The notes under the pieces: model-generated
The model's input: the letters and a program-made list of their open reading frames with translations, nothing else
Databases searched by the model: none
What the model was told of the DNA's origin: nothing
Origin: Ruegeria lacuscaerulensis
GTDB lineage: Bacteria > Pseudomonadota > Alphaproteobacteria > Rhodobacterales > Rhodobacteraceae
DNA: 64,000 nt
Reading direction: 5' to 3'
Assembly (NCBI RefSeq): GCF_013033355.1
Contig: NZ_WQDY01000011.1
Span: 62,001-126,000, forward strand
Part shown: one piece after another, positions 33,602 through 42,410 of the stretch
Numbering within the stretch: position 1 is the stretch's first letter
Layout of the letters: every line of letters begins with the position of its first letter
Position numbers and translations under genes: made by a program

Positions 33602-34363
33602 TCAATCGAGTTCGCGTTTTTCGATGAAGACACCATACATGGTTGTAAGAATACTGACGTTAATCAGCGGCAATACCAGCATTGAGAATAGCAGCGTTAG
33701 CAGAATCCCCAAGATCGGAATAATGGCCAGCAGCGAAAAGACCATCTGTACCAAAAATTGGAACAGGGCGTTCACGACCAACAGCACAATAATCGCTCCG
33801 CCTGCACTTGAGGTACTGCCCCATGCGTTCGAAAGGCTTAACGGCTCACCAAGCGCTGCGGCTGGCAGGATAACAGACAGGCGGTAGAAAGCGACTATCA
33901 GAAAGATGGCATATACGACCATTACAGCGGCTGAAAACGCGCCACCGCCGGTTGCCAACAGAAGGACACTCATCGGCAGAAACGCGACCCCCATCAGAAG
34001 TCCAAGCAAAAGAATGCGCCCAAGGTAGGCGAGGATTCTATCGAACCGGAATGCCGGGAATATCCCGCTGGGATATTCGGTCAGCAGGATAAAACGGTGC
34101 CAGGACACGGCGATCCAGAACATCGTCAGCACAAAGAAGATTGCAACACAGACCACCAAAATCGCAAACGAACCATTGGCTGCGGTCGAAGGAAACGCCC
34201 CGGTACTGGCGTCCAACTGGTCCCACGGGATGTCGATTAGAAAAAACAGGGCAATCGTCAGCGCCGTTGCAATCAATGACGGACCCAGCGTTATCTGAAG
34301 CGCTTGCTTAAAATTTCCAAAAACCATCCGCACCGAGTGCACAAAAATCTTCCAACCCAACAT
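33602..34363 (-). CDS. Polytopic membrane protein of unknown function
   Basis: A 253-residue protein with about six hydrophobic spans and few charged residues outside the N-terminus (GWKIFVHSVRMVFGNFKQAL). The repeated layout of paired helices and a mid-protein amphipathic segment (GEPLSLSNAWGSTSS) recalls DUF4013/glycerophosphoryl-diester-type membrane domains, but I cannot assign a family. AGGG lies before the ATG. It is monocistronic between ilvA and the divergent argG. Confidence 0.75.
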   Translation of the reverse strand: MLGWKIFVHSVRMVFGNFKQALQITLGPSLIATALTIALFFLIDIPWDQLDASTGAFPSTAANGSFAILVVCVAIFFVLTMFWIAVSWHRFILLTEYPSGIFPAFRFDRILAYLGRILLLGLLMGVAFLPMSVLLLATGGGAFSAAVMVVYAIFLIVAFYRLSVILPAAALGEPLSLSNAWGSTSSAGGAIIVLLVVNALFQFLVQMVFSLLAIIPILGILLTLLFSMLVLPLINVSILTTMYGVFIEKRELD

Positions 34364-34504
34364 CCGAAAACTGCCCTTTCAACCATTTCGTGTTTTATAT
34401 GCGAATGTTTCACCCGAAATCAGGCAGCCCGTCAACGCAGATAACTTGCCCCCGCTTTCAAAACCCGCTAGGGGCCAGTCGTTCTACGCATAAAGGGAAG
34501 TCAG

Positions 34505-35728
34505 ATGTCCGCGCCCAAGAAAGTTGTTCTGGCCTATTCCGGTGGCCTTGATACCTCGATCATTCTGAAATGGTTGCAGACCGAGTATGGCTGTGAGGTC
34601 GTGACCTTCACCGCCGATCTGGGTCAGGGTGAGGAACTGGAACCCGCCCGCCAAAAGGCCGAGCTGCTGGGGATCAAGCCCGAGAACATCTATATCGAAG
34701 ACATCCGTGAAGAGTTCGTTCGCGACTTCGTCTTCCCCATGTTCCGCGCCAATGCGCAATACGAAGGGCTGTATCTACTGGGCACGTCGATTGCGCGGCC
34801 TCTGATCTCGAAGCGCCTGGTTGAGATTGCGGCAGCGACCGGAGCCGATGCCGTGGCGCATGGCGCGACCGGCAAGGGCAACGATCAGGTGAGGTTCGAA
34901 CTGGCCGCCTATGCGCTGAACCCCGATATCAAGGTCATTGCGCCCTGGCGCGAATGGGATCTGACCAGCCGTACCCGTCTGATCGAATGGGCCGAAGCGC
35001 ATCAGATTCCGATCGCCAAGGACAAACGCGGCGAGGCTCCGTTCTCGGTCGATGCGAACCTGCTGCACACCTCGTCCGAGGGCAAGGTTCTGGAAGACCC
35101 CGCCGACATGGCGCCGGACTATGTGTACCAGCGCACCGTCCACCCCGAGGATGCGCCTGATCAGCCCGAATTCATCGAAATTGGCTTTGAAAAAGGCGAT
35201 GCGTTCAGCATCAATGGCGAGGTGATGAGCCCCGCAACCATCCTGACCAAGCTGAACGAATATGGCGGCAAGCACGGCATTGGCCGTCTGGACCTGGTCG
35301 AAGGCCGCTTCGTTGGTATGAAGTCGCGCGGTATCTACGAAACTCCCGGCGGCACCATCCTGCTGGAGGCCCACCGTGGCATTGAGTCCATCACCATGGA
35401 CCGCGGCGCGATGCACCTGAAGGACCAGCTGATGCCGCAATATGCCGAGCTGATCTATAACGGCTTCTGGTACTCGCCCGAGCGTGAGATGCTGCAAGCG
35501 GCCATCGACAAATCGCAAGAACATGTCACCGGCACCGTCCGCGTGAAACTGTACAAGGGTCTGGCCTCGACCGTTGGCCGCTGGTCGGATCACTCGCTGT
35601 ATTCCGAAGCGCATGTGACGTTTGAGGAAGATGCCGGTGCCTATGATCAGACAGACGCGGCGGGCTTTATCCAGCTGAACGCGCTGCGATTGAAACTGCT
35701 GGCCGCACGCGACAAGCGCCTGAAATAG
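34505..35728 (+). CDS. argG: Argininosuccinate synthase
   Basis: A 407-residue ATP-dependent ligase joining citrulline and aspartate. It has the PP-loop [32 protein letters not shown] and [12 protein letters not shown], all diagnostic. AGGGAAG precedes the ATG by about 6 nt. A strong intrinsic terminator follows about 85 nt after the stop, so it is probably transcribed alone. Confidence 0.98.
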   Translation: MSAPKKVVLAYSGGLDTSIILKWLQTEYGCEVVTFTADLGQGEELEPARQKAELLGIKPENIYIEDIREEFVRDFVFPMFRANAQYEGLYLLGTSIARPLISKRLVEIAAATGADAVAHGATGKGNDQVRFELAAYALNPDIKVIAPWREWDLTSRTRLIEWAEAHQIPIAKDKRGEAPFSVDANLLHTSSEGKVLEDPADMAPDYVYQRTVHPEDAPDQPEFIEIGFEKGDAFSINGEVMSPATILTKLNEYGGKHGIGRLDLVEGRFVGMKSRGIYETPGGTILLEAHRGIESITMDRGAMHLKDQLMPQYAELIYNGFWYSPEREMLQAAIDKSQEHVTGTVRVKLYKGLASTVGRWSDHSLYSEAHVTFEEDAGAYDQTDAAGFIQLNALRLKLLAARDKRLK

Positions 35729-35813
35729 CGGCAACGCTGCACCAAAAGGTTGAATAGGGTTTCGCGGTCGCAACTCTGCCGTACAATCGCCTTTTTGAAT
35801 GTTCAGACAAAGC

Positions 35814-35846
35814 GGGTCGGTTCCCTTGTGGGATCGGCCCTTTTTT
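35814..35846 (+). terminator. Intrinsic terminator of argG
   Basis: An 11-12 bp stem (GGGTCGGTTCCC with GGGATCGGCCC, G-U pairs and one bulged base) around a TTGT loop (35814-35840) is followed directly by six T residues (35841-35846). It is the best Rho-independent terminator in the window. Confidence 0.85.
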
Positions 35847-35869
35847 CTATCCATTCTTTTGATGCTGAA

Positions 35870-36937
35870 ATGCAGGCAAATCGCCCACAAGGCACCCCAA
35901 ACGAATTCGAGCTCCGAGGCTCGGCCAGCGAGTATTTCGGGATCTGGATCGTCAACTTGCTGTTGTCGCTTATCACGTTCGGAATTTACAGCGCGTGGGC
36001 AAAGGTTCGGACCAAGAAATACTTTTATCAAAACACCTATGTGGCGGGACGCAGCTTTGACTATCACGCAACCGGCCTTCAGATTCTGTTCGGACGGATT
36101 ATCGTCGTTGCGGGTATCGTGATTTACTCCGTTCTCGGCGCAATCCCGATTGTGAACCTTGTGATGATATTAGGGCTGATCTTCGTGATCCCATATCTGC
36201 TGGTCCGCTCACTGCGGTTTCAGGCACGTGTCTCTAGCTGGTCGAACGTTCGGTTCGACTTTCAAGGCACATGGGGATCGGCGGCGGCCAATTACTTCCT
36301 GTACCCGATCATCGCCGCACTGACGCTTTATACGACATGGCCATTTGTCACGCGATCCGTCCAGAGGTTTCACGTGAACGGTCACAAATTTGGTGCAACT
36401 GCAATGTCCTTCGACAGCCCGATCGGGCCGTTTTAAAAGGCCGCTCTGGCGGCGATGGCTTGGGGTTTGGGAACCATCGTCGTTGCGATTGCAGTGGTTG
36501 GTGTAAACATGAATTTCGTAGAAGCTCTGGCCTCGATCAACGAAAACCCCGAGGACGTCGCCGCCGCGATCGACGTTTTCCTGATCTTGTTGCTTCTTTT
36601 TGCGGTCTTTGTTCCGGCATCGATCATCTATCGCGCCATGGTGCGCAATACGGTTTACAACTACGCCATTCTGGGCGACGGTCACAGGTTCCATTCGGAT
36701 GTGAACGCGCTGCGCTTGCTGTGGATTTCTGTTTCAAATGCGATCGTCATTTCTGTGACCCTTGGTCTGATGTTGCCATGGGCGCATGTTCGCCGGGCGC
36801 GGTATCTGGCCGATCACACCACCTTTATCCCCTGGGGTTCGCTGGACGAATTCGTCGGAGGTGTCACGGCCAATGTCAGTGCCATTGGCGATGCCTATGG
36901 TGACATCGAAGGCTTTGACATCGGTATGGCGGTCTGA
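35870..36937 (+). pseudogene. DUF898 (YjgN-like) membrane protein gene interrupted by an in-frame TAA
   Basis: One reading frame of 356 codons encodes a DUF898-type protein, but codon 36434-36436 is TAA. The first part (35870-36436) has FELRGSASEYFGIWIVNLLLS, TFGIYSAWAKVRTKKYFYQN and FHVNGHKFGA. The frame then continues without shift as KAALAAMAWGLGTIVVAIAVV to 36937, with a second FH...DVNALRLLWISVSNA block and the family-like RRARYLADHT. The joined length fits the family (about 340-390 residues). This could be a nonsense mutation, a sequencing error or readthrough. It precedes an M48 protease gene by 3 nt, a common pairing for DUF898. An ATG inside the second half (36455) could allow separate translation. 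Confidence 0.75.
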
Positions 36938-36940
36938 CCG

Positions 36941-37984
36941 TTGCAAGATGTGCCCGATAATATCAGCGCGCCCGTTGAAGGGCGCGCCTATCCACCACTC
37001 AGCTCACGCGAAATCCGTGCGCGTCTGGCTGTTGGATCCAATACCGTCTGGTTGATCGACGGAGACGGGCAGATACAAACACGCTGCGCCCCGAATGAGC
37101 TGGATATCGAGCCCCGCGTCGGGTCGACCGAACGCAGGGTGAATTTTCCAGATGGCACGCTGTTTCTGACCACCAGGCATGCCGCGCTGGAACACTTGAT
37201 TTCCGATAGCAGTGGATCCTGGCTGCACCATACCGAACGCTTTCACCCTCGGCTTATTCTGGTCTCGATCGCCTGTCTGTTTGCCGCTTGGGGTATATGG
37301 AAATATGGCCTGACCGTGCTGGTCGCACTGGCCGTCTGGATGACGCCACCGCCGCTTGTATCGGCCATCGATGCCGGCACCTTGCAAGCAATAGACAAAG
37401 TGCTGGCGAAACCCAGCGCCCTGAGTCCGGACCAACAGGAACAGGTTCAGAACAGTTTCGGCCGTCTTTTGACCAACATGGGATCCGAGGCGCAAGACTT
37501 TGCCTACAATCTGCAATTCAGGCGCCTGCCTGGAATTGGCCCAAACGCGTTTGCCTTGCCCAACGGAACCATCGTCGTCACCGATGAGCTGGTAAAGCTG
37601 ATCTCGGTGGACGCGATGGCAGGTGTGCTGGGTCATGAAATCGGGCATGTCGCTGAACAGCACGGTTTGACCCAGCTGTATCGGTCGCTTGGGACATTTG
37701 TCCTGATCGGAATGATGGCCGGGGATACTGGCCCCATCCTTGAAGAGGTTCTGCTAGAGGGTAATCTGATCCTGTCCCTGTCCTACTCGCGCCAGCATGA
37801 ATTGTCTGCTGACCGATACGGAGTCGATCTGGCCGTCCGATCAGGCTTTGACCCAAATGGGTTGTCCGAGTTTTTCGATATTCTCGAGACCGAGTTCGGA
37901 GATCACGGTACCGATTGGTTCAGCACCCATCCGGGGTTCCAGGAACGGCAGGAAAACCTCAGAGAGTTGAACCACCGCCACTAG
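36941..37984 (+). CDS. M48 family membrane-associated metalloprotease
   Basis: A 347-residue protein with an N-terminal soluble domain (about 1-100), a hydrophobic segment (about 104-135), and a protease domain with HEIGH at 232-236 and the third zinc ligand E287 in RQHELSADRYG. A further hydrophobic stretch at 250-260 is compatible with membrane association. The start is uncertain: TTG at 36941 directly after the DUF898 stop, or GTG at 36950. Close coupling to DUF898 suggests a joint envelope role; the substrate is unknown. Confidence 0.88.
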   Translation: MQDVPDNISAPVEGRAYPPLSSREIRARLAVGSNTVWLIDGDGQIQTRCAPNELDIEPRVGSTERRVNFPDGTLFLTTRHAALEHLISDSSGSWLHHTERFHPRLILVSIACLFAAWGIWKYGLTVLVALAVWMTPPPLVSAIDAGTLQAIDKVLAKPSALSPDQQEQVQNSFGRLLTNMGSEAQDFAYNLQFRRLPGIGPNAFALPNGTIVVTDELVKLISVDAMAGVLGHEIGHVAEQHGLTQLYRSLGTFVLIGMMAGDTGPILEEVLLEGNLILSLSYSRQHELSADRYGVDLAVRSGFDPNGLSEFFDILETEFGDHGTDWFSTHPGFQERQENLRELNHRH

Positions 37985-38098
37985 CTGTTGTGCCTAGGGT
38001 CAGAGCCTTCTTCACCGTTACGTAAGTTGTCCTTTGGTCAAGCTTGCGGATAAACCCATTGGCTCTTTACGGTCCCGCGAACAGGGAAAGAGGATATC

Positions 38099-38380
38099 AT
38101 GTTGCAAGAGATCGCGGACGGAATTCAAAAGAACCTCGCAGGCAAGAGCTTTGAGGGCTCTCTCAAATTCGATTGCGGTTCCGATGGCGTGATTGTTCTG
38201 GCCGACAATCAGGCCACGACACAGGATCAGGATACGGACTGCACCATCAAAATCTCGCAAAGCAACCTGACCAAACTGCTAACGGGCAAATTGAACCCCA
38301 TGACGGGTGTTGCTCTGGGTAAGCTCAAGATTTCGGGAAACATGGGCGTTGCGATGAAGCTGGGACAATTGCTGGGATAA
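38099..38380 (+). CDS. SCP2 sterol-transfer-like small protein
   Basis: A 93-residue stand-alone SCP2 domain with FDCGSDGVIVL, DCTIKISQSNLTKLLTGKLNP and a C-terminal hydrophobic helix GNMGVAMKLGQLLG. Family members bind lipids or acyl-CoA. AGAGGA lies 6 nt before the ATG. The 114-nt gap upstream probably carries its promoter, but I see no clear elements there. Confidence 0.88.
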   Translation: MLQEIADGIQKNLAGKSFEGSLKFDCGSDGVIVLADNQATTQDQDTDCTIKISQSNLTKLLTGKLNPMTGVALGKLKISGNMGVAMKLGQLLG

Positions 38381-38468
38381 ACTCGTCTCACCAGCGCGTG
38401 ACAAACGATGTCAGGCGATTGCACGGATCAAAAAGAGAAGGCAAGTTTCTATCAGAAGGAGACCTGCC

Positions 38469-39140
38469 ATGACACGCATCGCTTATCTCGACTACGTCAA
38501 ACCGACGCTTCTTTTTGCTTTGATTACGATCGCGGCCTTGCTGCGTGCCGCCCCCGCGCCCGCAGCAGGAACCGAGACCCTGACCGTTGCCGGAGGGTGT
38601 TTCTGGTGCGTCGAATCCGATTTCGAATCCGTCCCCGGTGTGATCGAAGCGGTTTCGGGCTTTACCGGCGGCAAAGCTGCCAACCCAACATATGATCAGG
38701 TGTCCAAGGGCGGCACCGGCCACTACGAGGCCGTCCAGATTACGTTCGACCCGGCTCGCGTTTCCCGTGAAACCCTGCTGAACATGTTCTTCCGATCGGT
38801 CGACCCCACGGATGCTGGCGGTCAGTTCTGTGATCGTGGAAACAGCTATCGCACGGCGATTTTCGTCTCCGGCGCCGGCGAAAAGGCCGTGGCTGAGGCT
38901 GCAAAGGCCGACGCCCAGCGCGCTTTGGGACAGACTGTTGTAACCCCCATCCTGCAAGAAAGCGCATTCTATCCGGCGGAGGAATACCATCAGGATTACT
39001 ACAAAGGCGACAAGCTGGTCTTCACCCGCTTCGGACCCAAGCGCCAGAAGAATGCCTATAAGGCTTATCGCAACGCCTGTGGCCGAGACGCCCGCGTAAA
39101 ACAGCTTTGGGGTGGCGACGCACCTTTTGCCGGGTCTTAA
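38469..39140 (+). CDS. msrA: Peptide-methionine (S)-S-oxide reductase MsrA with signal peptide
   Basis: A 223-residue MsrA. The catalytic GGCFWCVESDFE begins at residue 42 (C44, C47), with GFTGGKAANPTYDQVSKGGTGHYEAV and QYFDRGxQYRTA-like GGQFCDRGNSYRTAI following. The first ~33 residues are a hydrophobic leader ending APAPAAG, so this copy is predicted to be exported and to repair periplasmic proteins. The gene overlaps the convergent sugar kinase gene by 4 nt. Confidence 0.93.
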   Translation: MTRIAYLDYVKPTLLFALITIAALLRAAPAPAAGTETLTVAGGCFWCVESDFESVPGVIEAVSGFTGGKAANPTYDQVSKGGTGHYEAVQITFDPARVSRETLLNMFFRSVDPTDAGGQFCDRGNSYRTAIFVSGAGEKAVAEAAKADAQRALGQTVVTPILQESAFYPAEEYHQDYYKGDKLVFTRFGPKRQKNAYKAYRNACGRDARVKQLWGGDAPFAGS

Positions 39141-40006
39141 TCGAACCGCGCTTCCCTGACTTCTTTGAGGTCGGGGATCACATCTGCCGTACCGTGCCGC
39201 GTGACCATCAGGGCCGCGGCACGATTTGCTTGTGAAATCGCCTGCGCCATCGGCATTCCGCGATCCATCCCCGCCAGAACATAGCCGGTAAAGGTGTCGC
39301 CTGCTCCGGTCGTATCCACGGCCTGCACCTTATGGGCCGGGAAGTCCAAGGCTTCTCCGCGATGATAATACCGCGCGCCTTCGGCCCCCAGTGTGACAAT
39401 CACATGCTCAATCTGGAGGTCCGTAACAGGTTGACCGGTGGCCTCGTGCAACTGCTCGGCCTCGACCGCGTTGAGGATCAGGAAATCCAGATATGGCAGC
39501 ACGGCCTGAACGGACTCTGCCTGAAACGGAGCAGCAGCATAACAGACCGTCAGACCCATTTCACGGCCCATCTTCGCCGCCTCAACCTGCAGATTGGTTT
39601 CGTTCTGCATCACCAACAGATCGCCTTGCGACGCGGATGACAGCGCTTGCCCCAGTTGATCCTGTGAAATCGCATGGTTCGAGCCCTGAAACAGGATGAT
39701 ATTGTTCTCACCCTGCGCATCGACAGCAATGATTGCGTGGCCCGTTGGCACATCGACCTGAGCTATGTAGCGCGTATCAACACCATACTCGGTCAGTCGA
39801 TCCCGCGCCCAGCGCCCATCAAAACCAACGGCGCCGATATGCGCAATCCGTGCACCAGCCCGGGCCGAGGCCACAGACGTATTCGCCCCCTTGCCTCCCA
39901 GAAACCGGTCCAGACGGCTGGCCGAGAGCGTTTCCCCCGGCCCGGGCAGATGCGGCACGTCATAGATCATATCCGCATTGATCGAACCGAGGTTCCAGAT
40001 CGTCAT
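39137..40006 (-). CDS. rbsK: PfkB-family sugar kinase, ribokinase-like
   Basis: A 289-residue kinase with N-terminal GSINADMIYDV, LGGKGANTSVASARAGA, the anion hole/base motif DTTGAGDTFTGYV and an asparagine-rich NETNLQ mid region typical of ribokinase. Ribose is the likely substrate, but related nucleosides or deoxyribose are possible. Its ATG overlaps the maeB stop by 4 nt. Confidence 0.85.
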   Translation of the reverse strand: MTIWNLGSINADMIYDVPHLPGPGETLSASRLDRFLGGKGANTSVASARAGARIAHIGAVGFDGRWARDRLTEYGVDTRYIAQVDVPTGHAIIAVDAQGENNIILFQGSNHAISQDQLGQALSSASQGDLLVMQNETNLQVEAAKMGREMGLTVCYAAAPFQAESVQAVLPYLDFLILNAVEAEQLHEATGQPVTDLQIEHVIVTLGAEGARYYHRGEALDFPAHKVQAVDTTGAGDTFTGYVLAGMDRGMPMAQAISQANRAAALMVTRHGTADVIPDLKEVREARFD

Positions 40007-42285
40007 GGTTTACCCGAAATGTCGCAAGAGGCCAGAATGGCCATGTTCAGAATGTCATTCGCGGTCGAGACGGTTGAGCAGATCTGGATCGGCTTGTCGA
40101 CACCCGACAGGATCGGGCCAATCACGGTCGCGCCGCCCATCTCTTGCATCAGCTTGGTCGAGATCGAGGCCGAGTGCCGCGCAGGCACAATCAGGATATT
40201 GGCCGGACCCGTCAGACGCTGGAACGGATAAGCCGCTTGCTGATCCACGTTCAACGCCACATCGACGGTCATCTCGCCCTCATACTCGAAATCCACGCCG
40301 CGCTGGTCCAGAACGGCCGGGGCGCGATGCATCTTTTCAGCACGTTCCGACACCGGATACCCAAAGGTCGAGAAGCTGACGAAGGCCACACGCGGCTCAA
40401 GCCCCATATGACGCGCCACAGCGGCCGAGCGTTCGGCAATATTGGCCAGATCATTCTCATCCGGCCACTCATGCACCAAAGTATCGCCGATCAGCACGAT
40501 CCGCCCCTTATACAAAAGCGCTGTTACCCCCGCCGCGCCATGGGCAGCGTCAGCATCGAACACATGGTTGATACGGTCCAGTACATGCGCTGATTTACGC
40601 GTGGCGCCAGTCACCAGACCATCCGCATGGCCGTGGGCCAGCATCAGCGAGGAAAACACGTGGCGGTCACGCGCCGCCAGACGGTAGACATCTTTGTTGT
40701 CGAAACCTTTACGCTGCAGGCGTTTATACAGAAAATCGGTATAGGTATCGAGGTGCATGGTATTGGCGGCATTCACCACCTCAAGCTCGCGCACAGCATC
40801 GCCCAACCCAGCCTCTTCCAGCTTTTGCTTGACGTCATCCTGGCGACCCACAACCAGCGCCTTGCCAAAGCCTGACCGCTGATAAGTCACCGCAGCGCGC
40901 AACACGCGCGGATCGTCGCCCTCGGCAAAGATCATCCGGCTTTGCGCCTGACGCGCCCGTGCGTTCAAACCGCGCAGAATGCTGGCCGTCGGATCCATGC
41001 GGGATTTCAGGCTGAGCTCGTAAGCGTCCATGTCGATGATCGGACGCCGCGCGGCCCCGGTATCCATCCCGGCCTTTGCAACCGCCGGAGGAATGCGGTG
41101 GATCAGGCGCGGATCGAACGGCGTAGGGATGATATAGTCACGCCCGAAGGTCAGCGACTTGCCATAGGCCATGGCGACCTCATCCGGCACATCCTCGCGC
41201 GCAAGATTGGCCAGCGCGTGGGCACAGGCAATCTTCATCTCATCATTGATGGCGCGGGCGTGGATATCCAGCGCGCCGCGAAACAGGTAGGGAAAGCCCA
41301 GAACGTTGTTCACCTGGTTGGGGTAATCGCTACGGCCCGTTGCGACGATGGCATCCACGCGGACCTCGTGCGCCTCTTCCGGCGTGATCTCAGGGTCAGG
41401 GTTCGCCATGGCAAAGATGACCGGATTATCGGCCATGCTGGCGACCATATCCTGAGTAACCGCCCCTTTGACCGACACGCCCAGGAACACGTCGGCACCG
41501 TTCATCGCCTCTTCCAGCGTGCGCAGGTCACTGGTGATCGCGTGGGCCGATTTCCATTGGTTCATCCCCTCGGTCCGGCCCTGATAGATCACACCCTTGG
41601 TGTCGCAGACGATGCAGTTTTCGTGCCGCGCACCCATGGATTTGAGCAGTTCGATACAAGCGATGCCTGCCGCGCCCGCACCGTTCAGCACGATCTTAAC
41701 ATCTTCGATCTTCTTTCCTGAAATATGCAGTGCATTCAGCAGGCCCGCCGCGCAGATCACTGCCGTGCCGTGCTGATCGTCGTGGAAGACGGGGATATCC
41801 ATCTCTTCCTTCAGGCGCTGTTCGATGATGAAACACTCGGGCGCCTTGATGTCCTCAAGGTTGATGCCGCCGAAAGTAGGCCCCATCAGGCGCACAGCGC
41901 GACAGAATTCATCCGGGTCTTCGGTGTCCAGCTCAATATCGATCGAGTTCACATCGGCGAACCGTTTGAACAGGACGGATTTGCCCTCCATCACCGGTTT
42001 CGACCCCAGAGCGCCCAGATTGCCAAGACCCAGAACAGCCGTCCCGTTCGAGATCACAGCCACCAGATTGCCCTTGTTTGTATAGTCATAGGCCGTTTCG
42101 GGCGCTTCGGCGATGGCTTCACATGGAACAGCGACGCCGGGGCTGTAGGCCAGCGACAGATCGCGCTGCGTGGTCATGGGAACGGTGGCCTGCACCTCCC
42201 ACTTGCCGGGGGTGGGGTCCAGGTGAAAGGCCAGCGCCTCTTCTTTTGTGATCTTCGTTTTGGGCATCTTATCGGTCGTTTCCAT
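40003..42285 (-). CDS. maeB: NADP-dependent malic enzyme with phosphotransacetylase-like C-terminal domain
   Basis: A 760-residue MaeB-type enzyme that converts malate to pyruvate plus CO2. The malic domain (about 1-430) has AYSPGVAVPC, GNLVAVISNGTAVLGLGNLGALGSKPVMEGK and VLNGAGAAGIACIELL. The C-terminal half (about 440-760) resembles phosphate acetyltransferase (RMIFAEGDDPRVLRA, DGLVTGATRKSAHVL), normally regulatory. The start could be 42285 or an ATG 18 nt further in. It is divergent from mutS across a 125-nt gap. Confidence 0.96.
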   Translation of the reverse strand: METTDKMPKTKITKEEALAFHLDPTPGKWEVQATVPMTTQRDLSLAYSPGVAVPCEAIAEAPETAYDYTNKGNLVAVISNGTAVLGLGNLGALGSKPVMEGKSVLFKRFADVNSIDIELDTEDPDEFCRAVRLMGPTFGGINLEDIKAPECFIIEQRLKEEMDIPVFHDDQHGTAVICAAGLLNALHISGKKIEDVKIVLNGAGAAGIACIELLKSMGARHENCIVCDTKGVIYQGRTEGMNQWKSAHAITSDLRTLEEAMNGADVFLGVSVKGAVTQDMVASMADNPVIFAMANPDPEITPEEAHEVRVDAIVATGRSDYPNQVNNVLGFPYLFRGALDIHARAINDEMKIACAHALANLAREDVPDEVAMAYGKSLTFGRDYIIPTPFDPRLIHRIPPAVAKAGMDTGAARRPIIDMDAYELSLKSRMDPTASILRGLNARARQAQSRMIFAEGDDPRVLRAAVTYQRSGFGKALVVGRQDDVKQKLEEAGLGDAVRELEVVNAANTMHLDTYTDFLYKRLQRKGFDNKDVYRLAARDRHVFSSLMLAHGHADGLVTGATRKSAHVLDRINHVFDADAAHGAAGVTALLYKGRIVLIGDTLVHEWPDENDLANIAERSAAVARHMGLEPRVAFVSFSTFGYPVSERAEKMHRAPAVLDQRGVDFEYEGEMTVDVALNVDQQAAYPFQRLTGPANILIVPARHSASISTKLMQEMGGATVIGPILSGVDKPIQICSTVSTANDILNMAILASCDISGKP

Positions 42286-42410
42286 GACTTCGGGGCTTAT
42301 GCGTCATAACGCAGGCGGGGCTGCGTCTCAACGACAATACGTTTTCACCTTTCGTCACGGTTGGGGGATTTGTAAGGTCGCGCCCGGAAGACGCCAAAAG
42401 GGGGCCGCTT

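Noticed and set aside
34775..36067. 430-codon open frame antisense to argG
   Set aside because: It mirrors argG codons and the argG terminator, and has no recognisable domain.
36367..36382. parS-like sequence in the DUF898 gene (GGTTTCACGTGAACGG)
   Set aside because: It has four mismatches to the 16-bp consensus and simply encodes the family motif RFHVNG.
42298..42314. Small palindrome TTATGCGTCATAA in the maeB-mutS gap
   Set aside because: The arms are only five bases and no regulator pattern was recognised; chance is likely.
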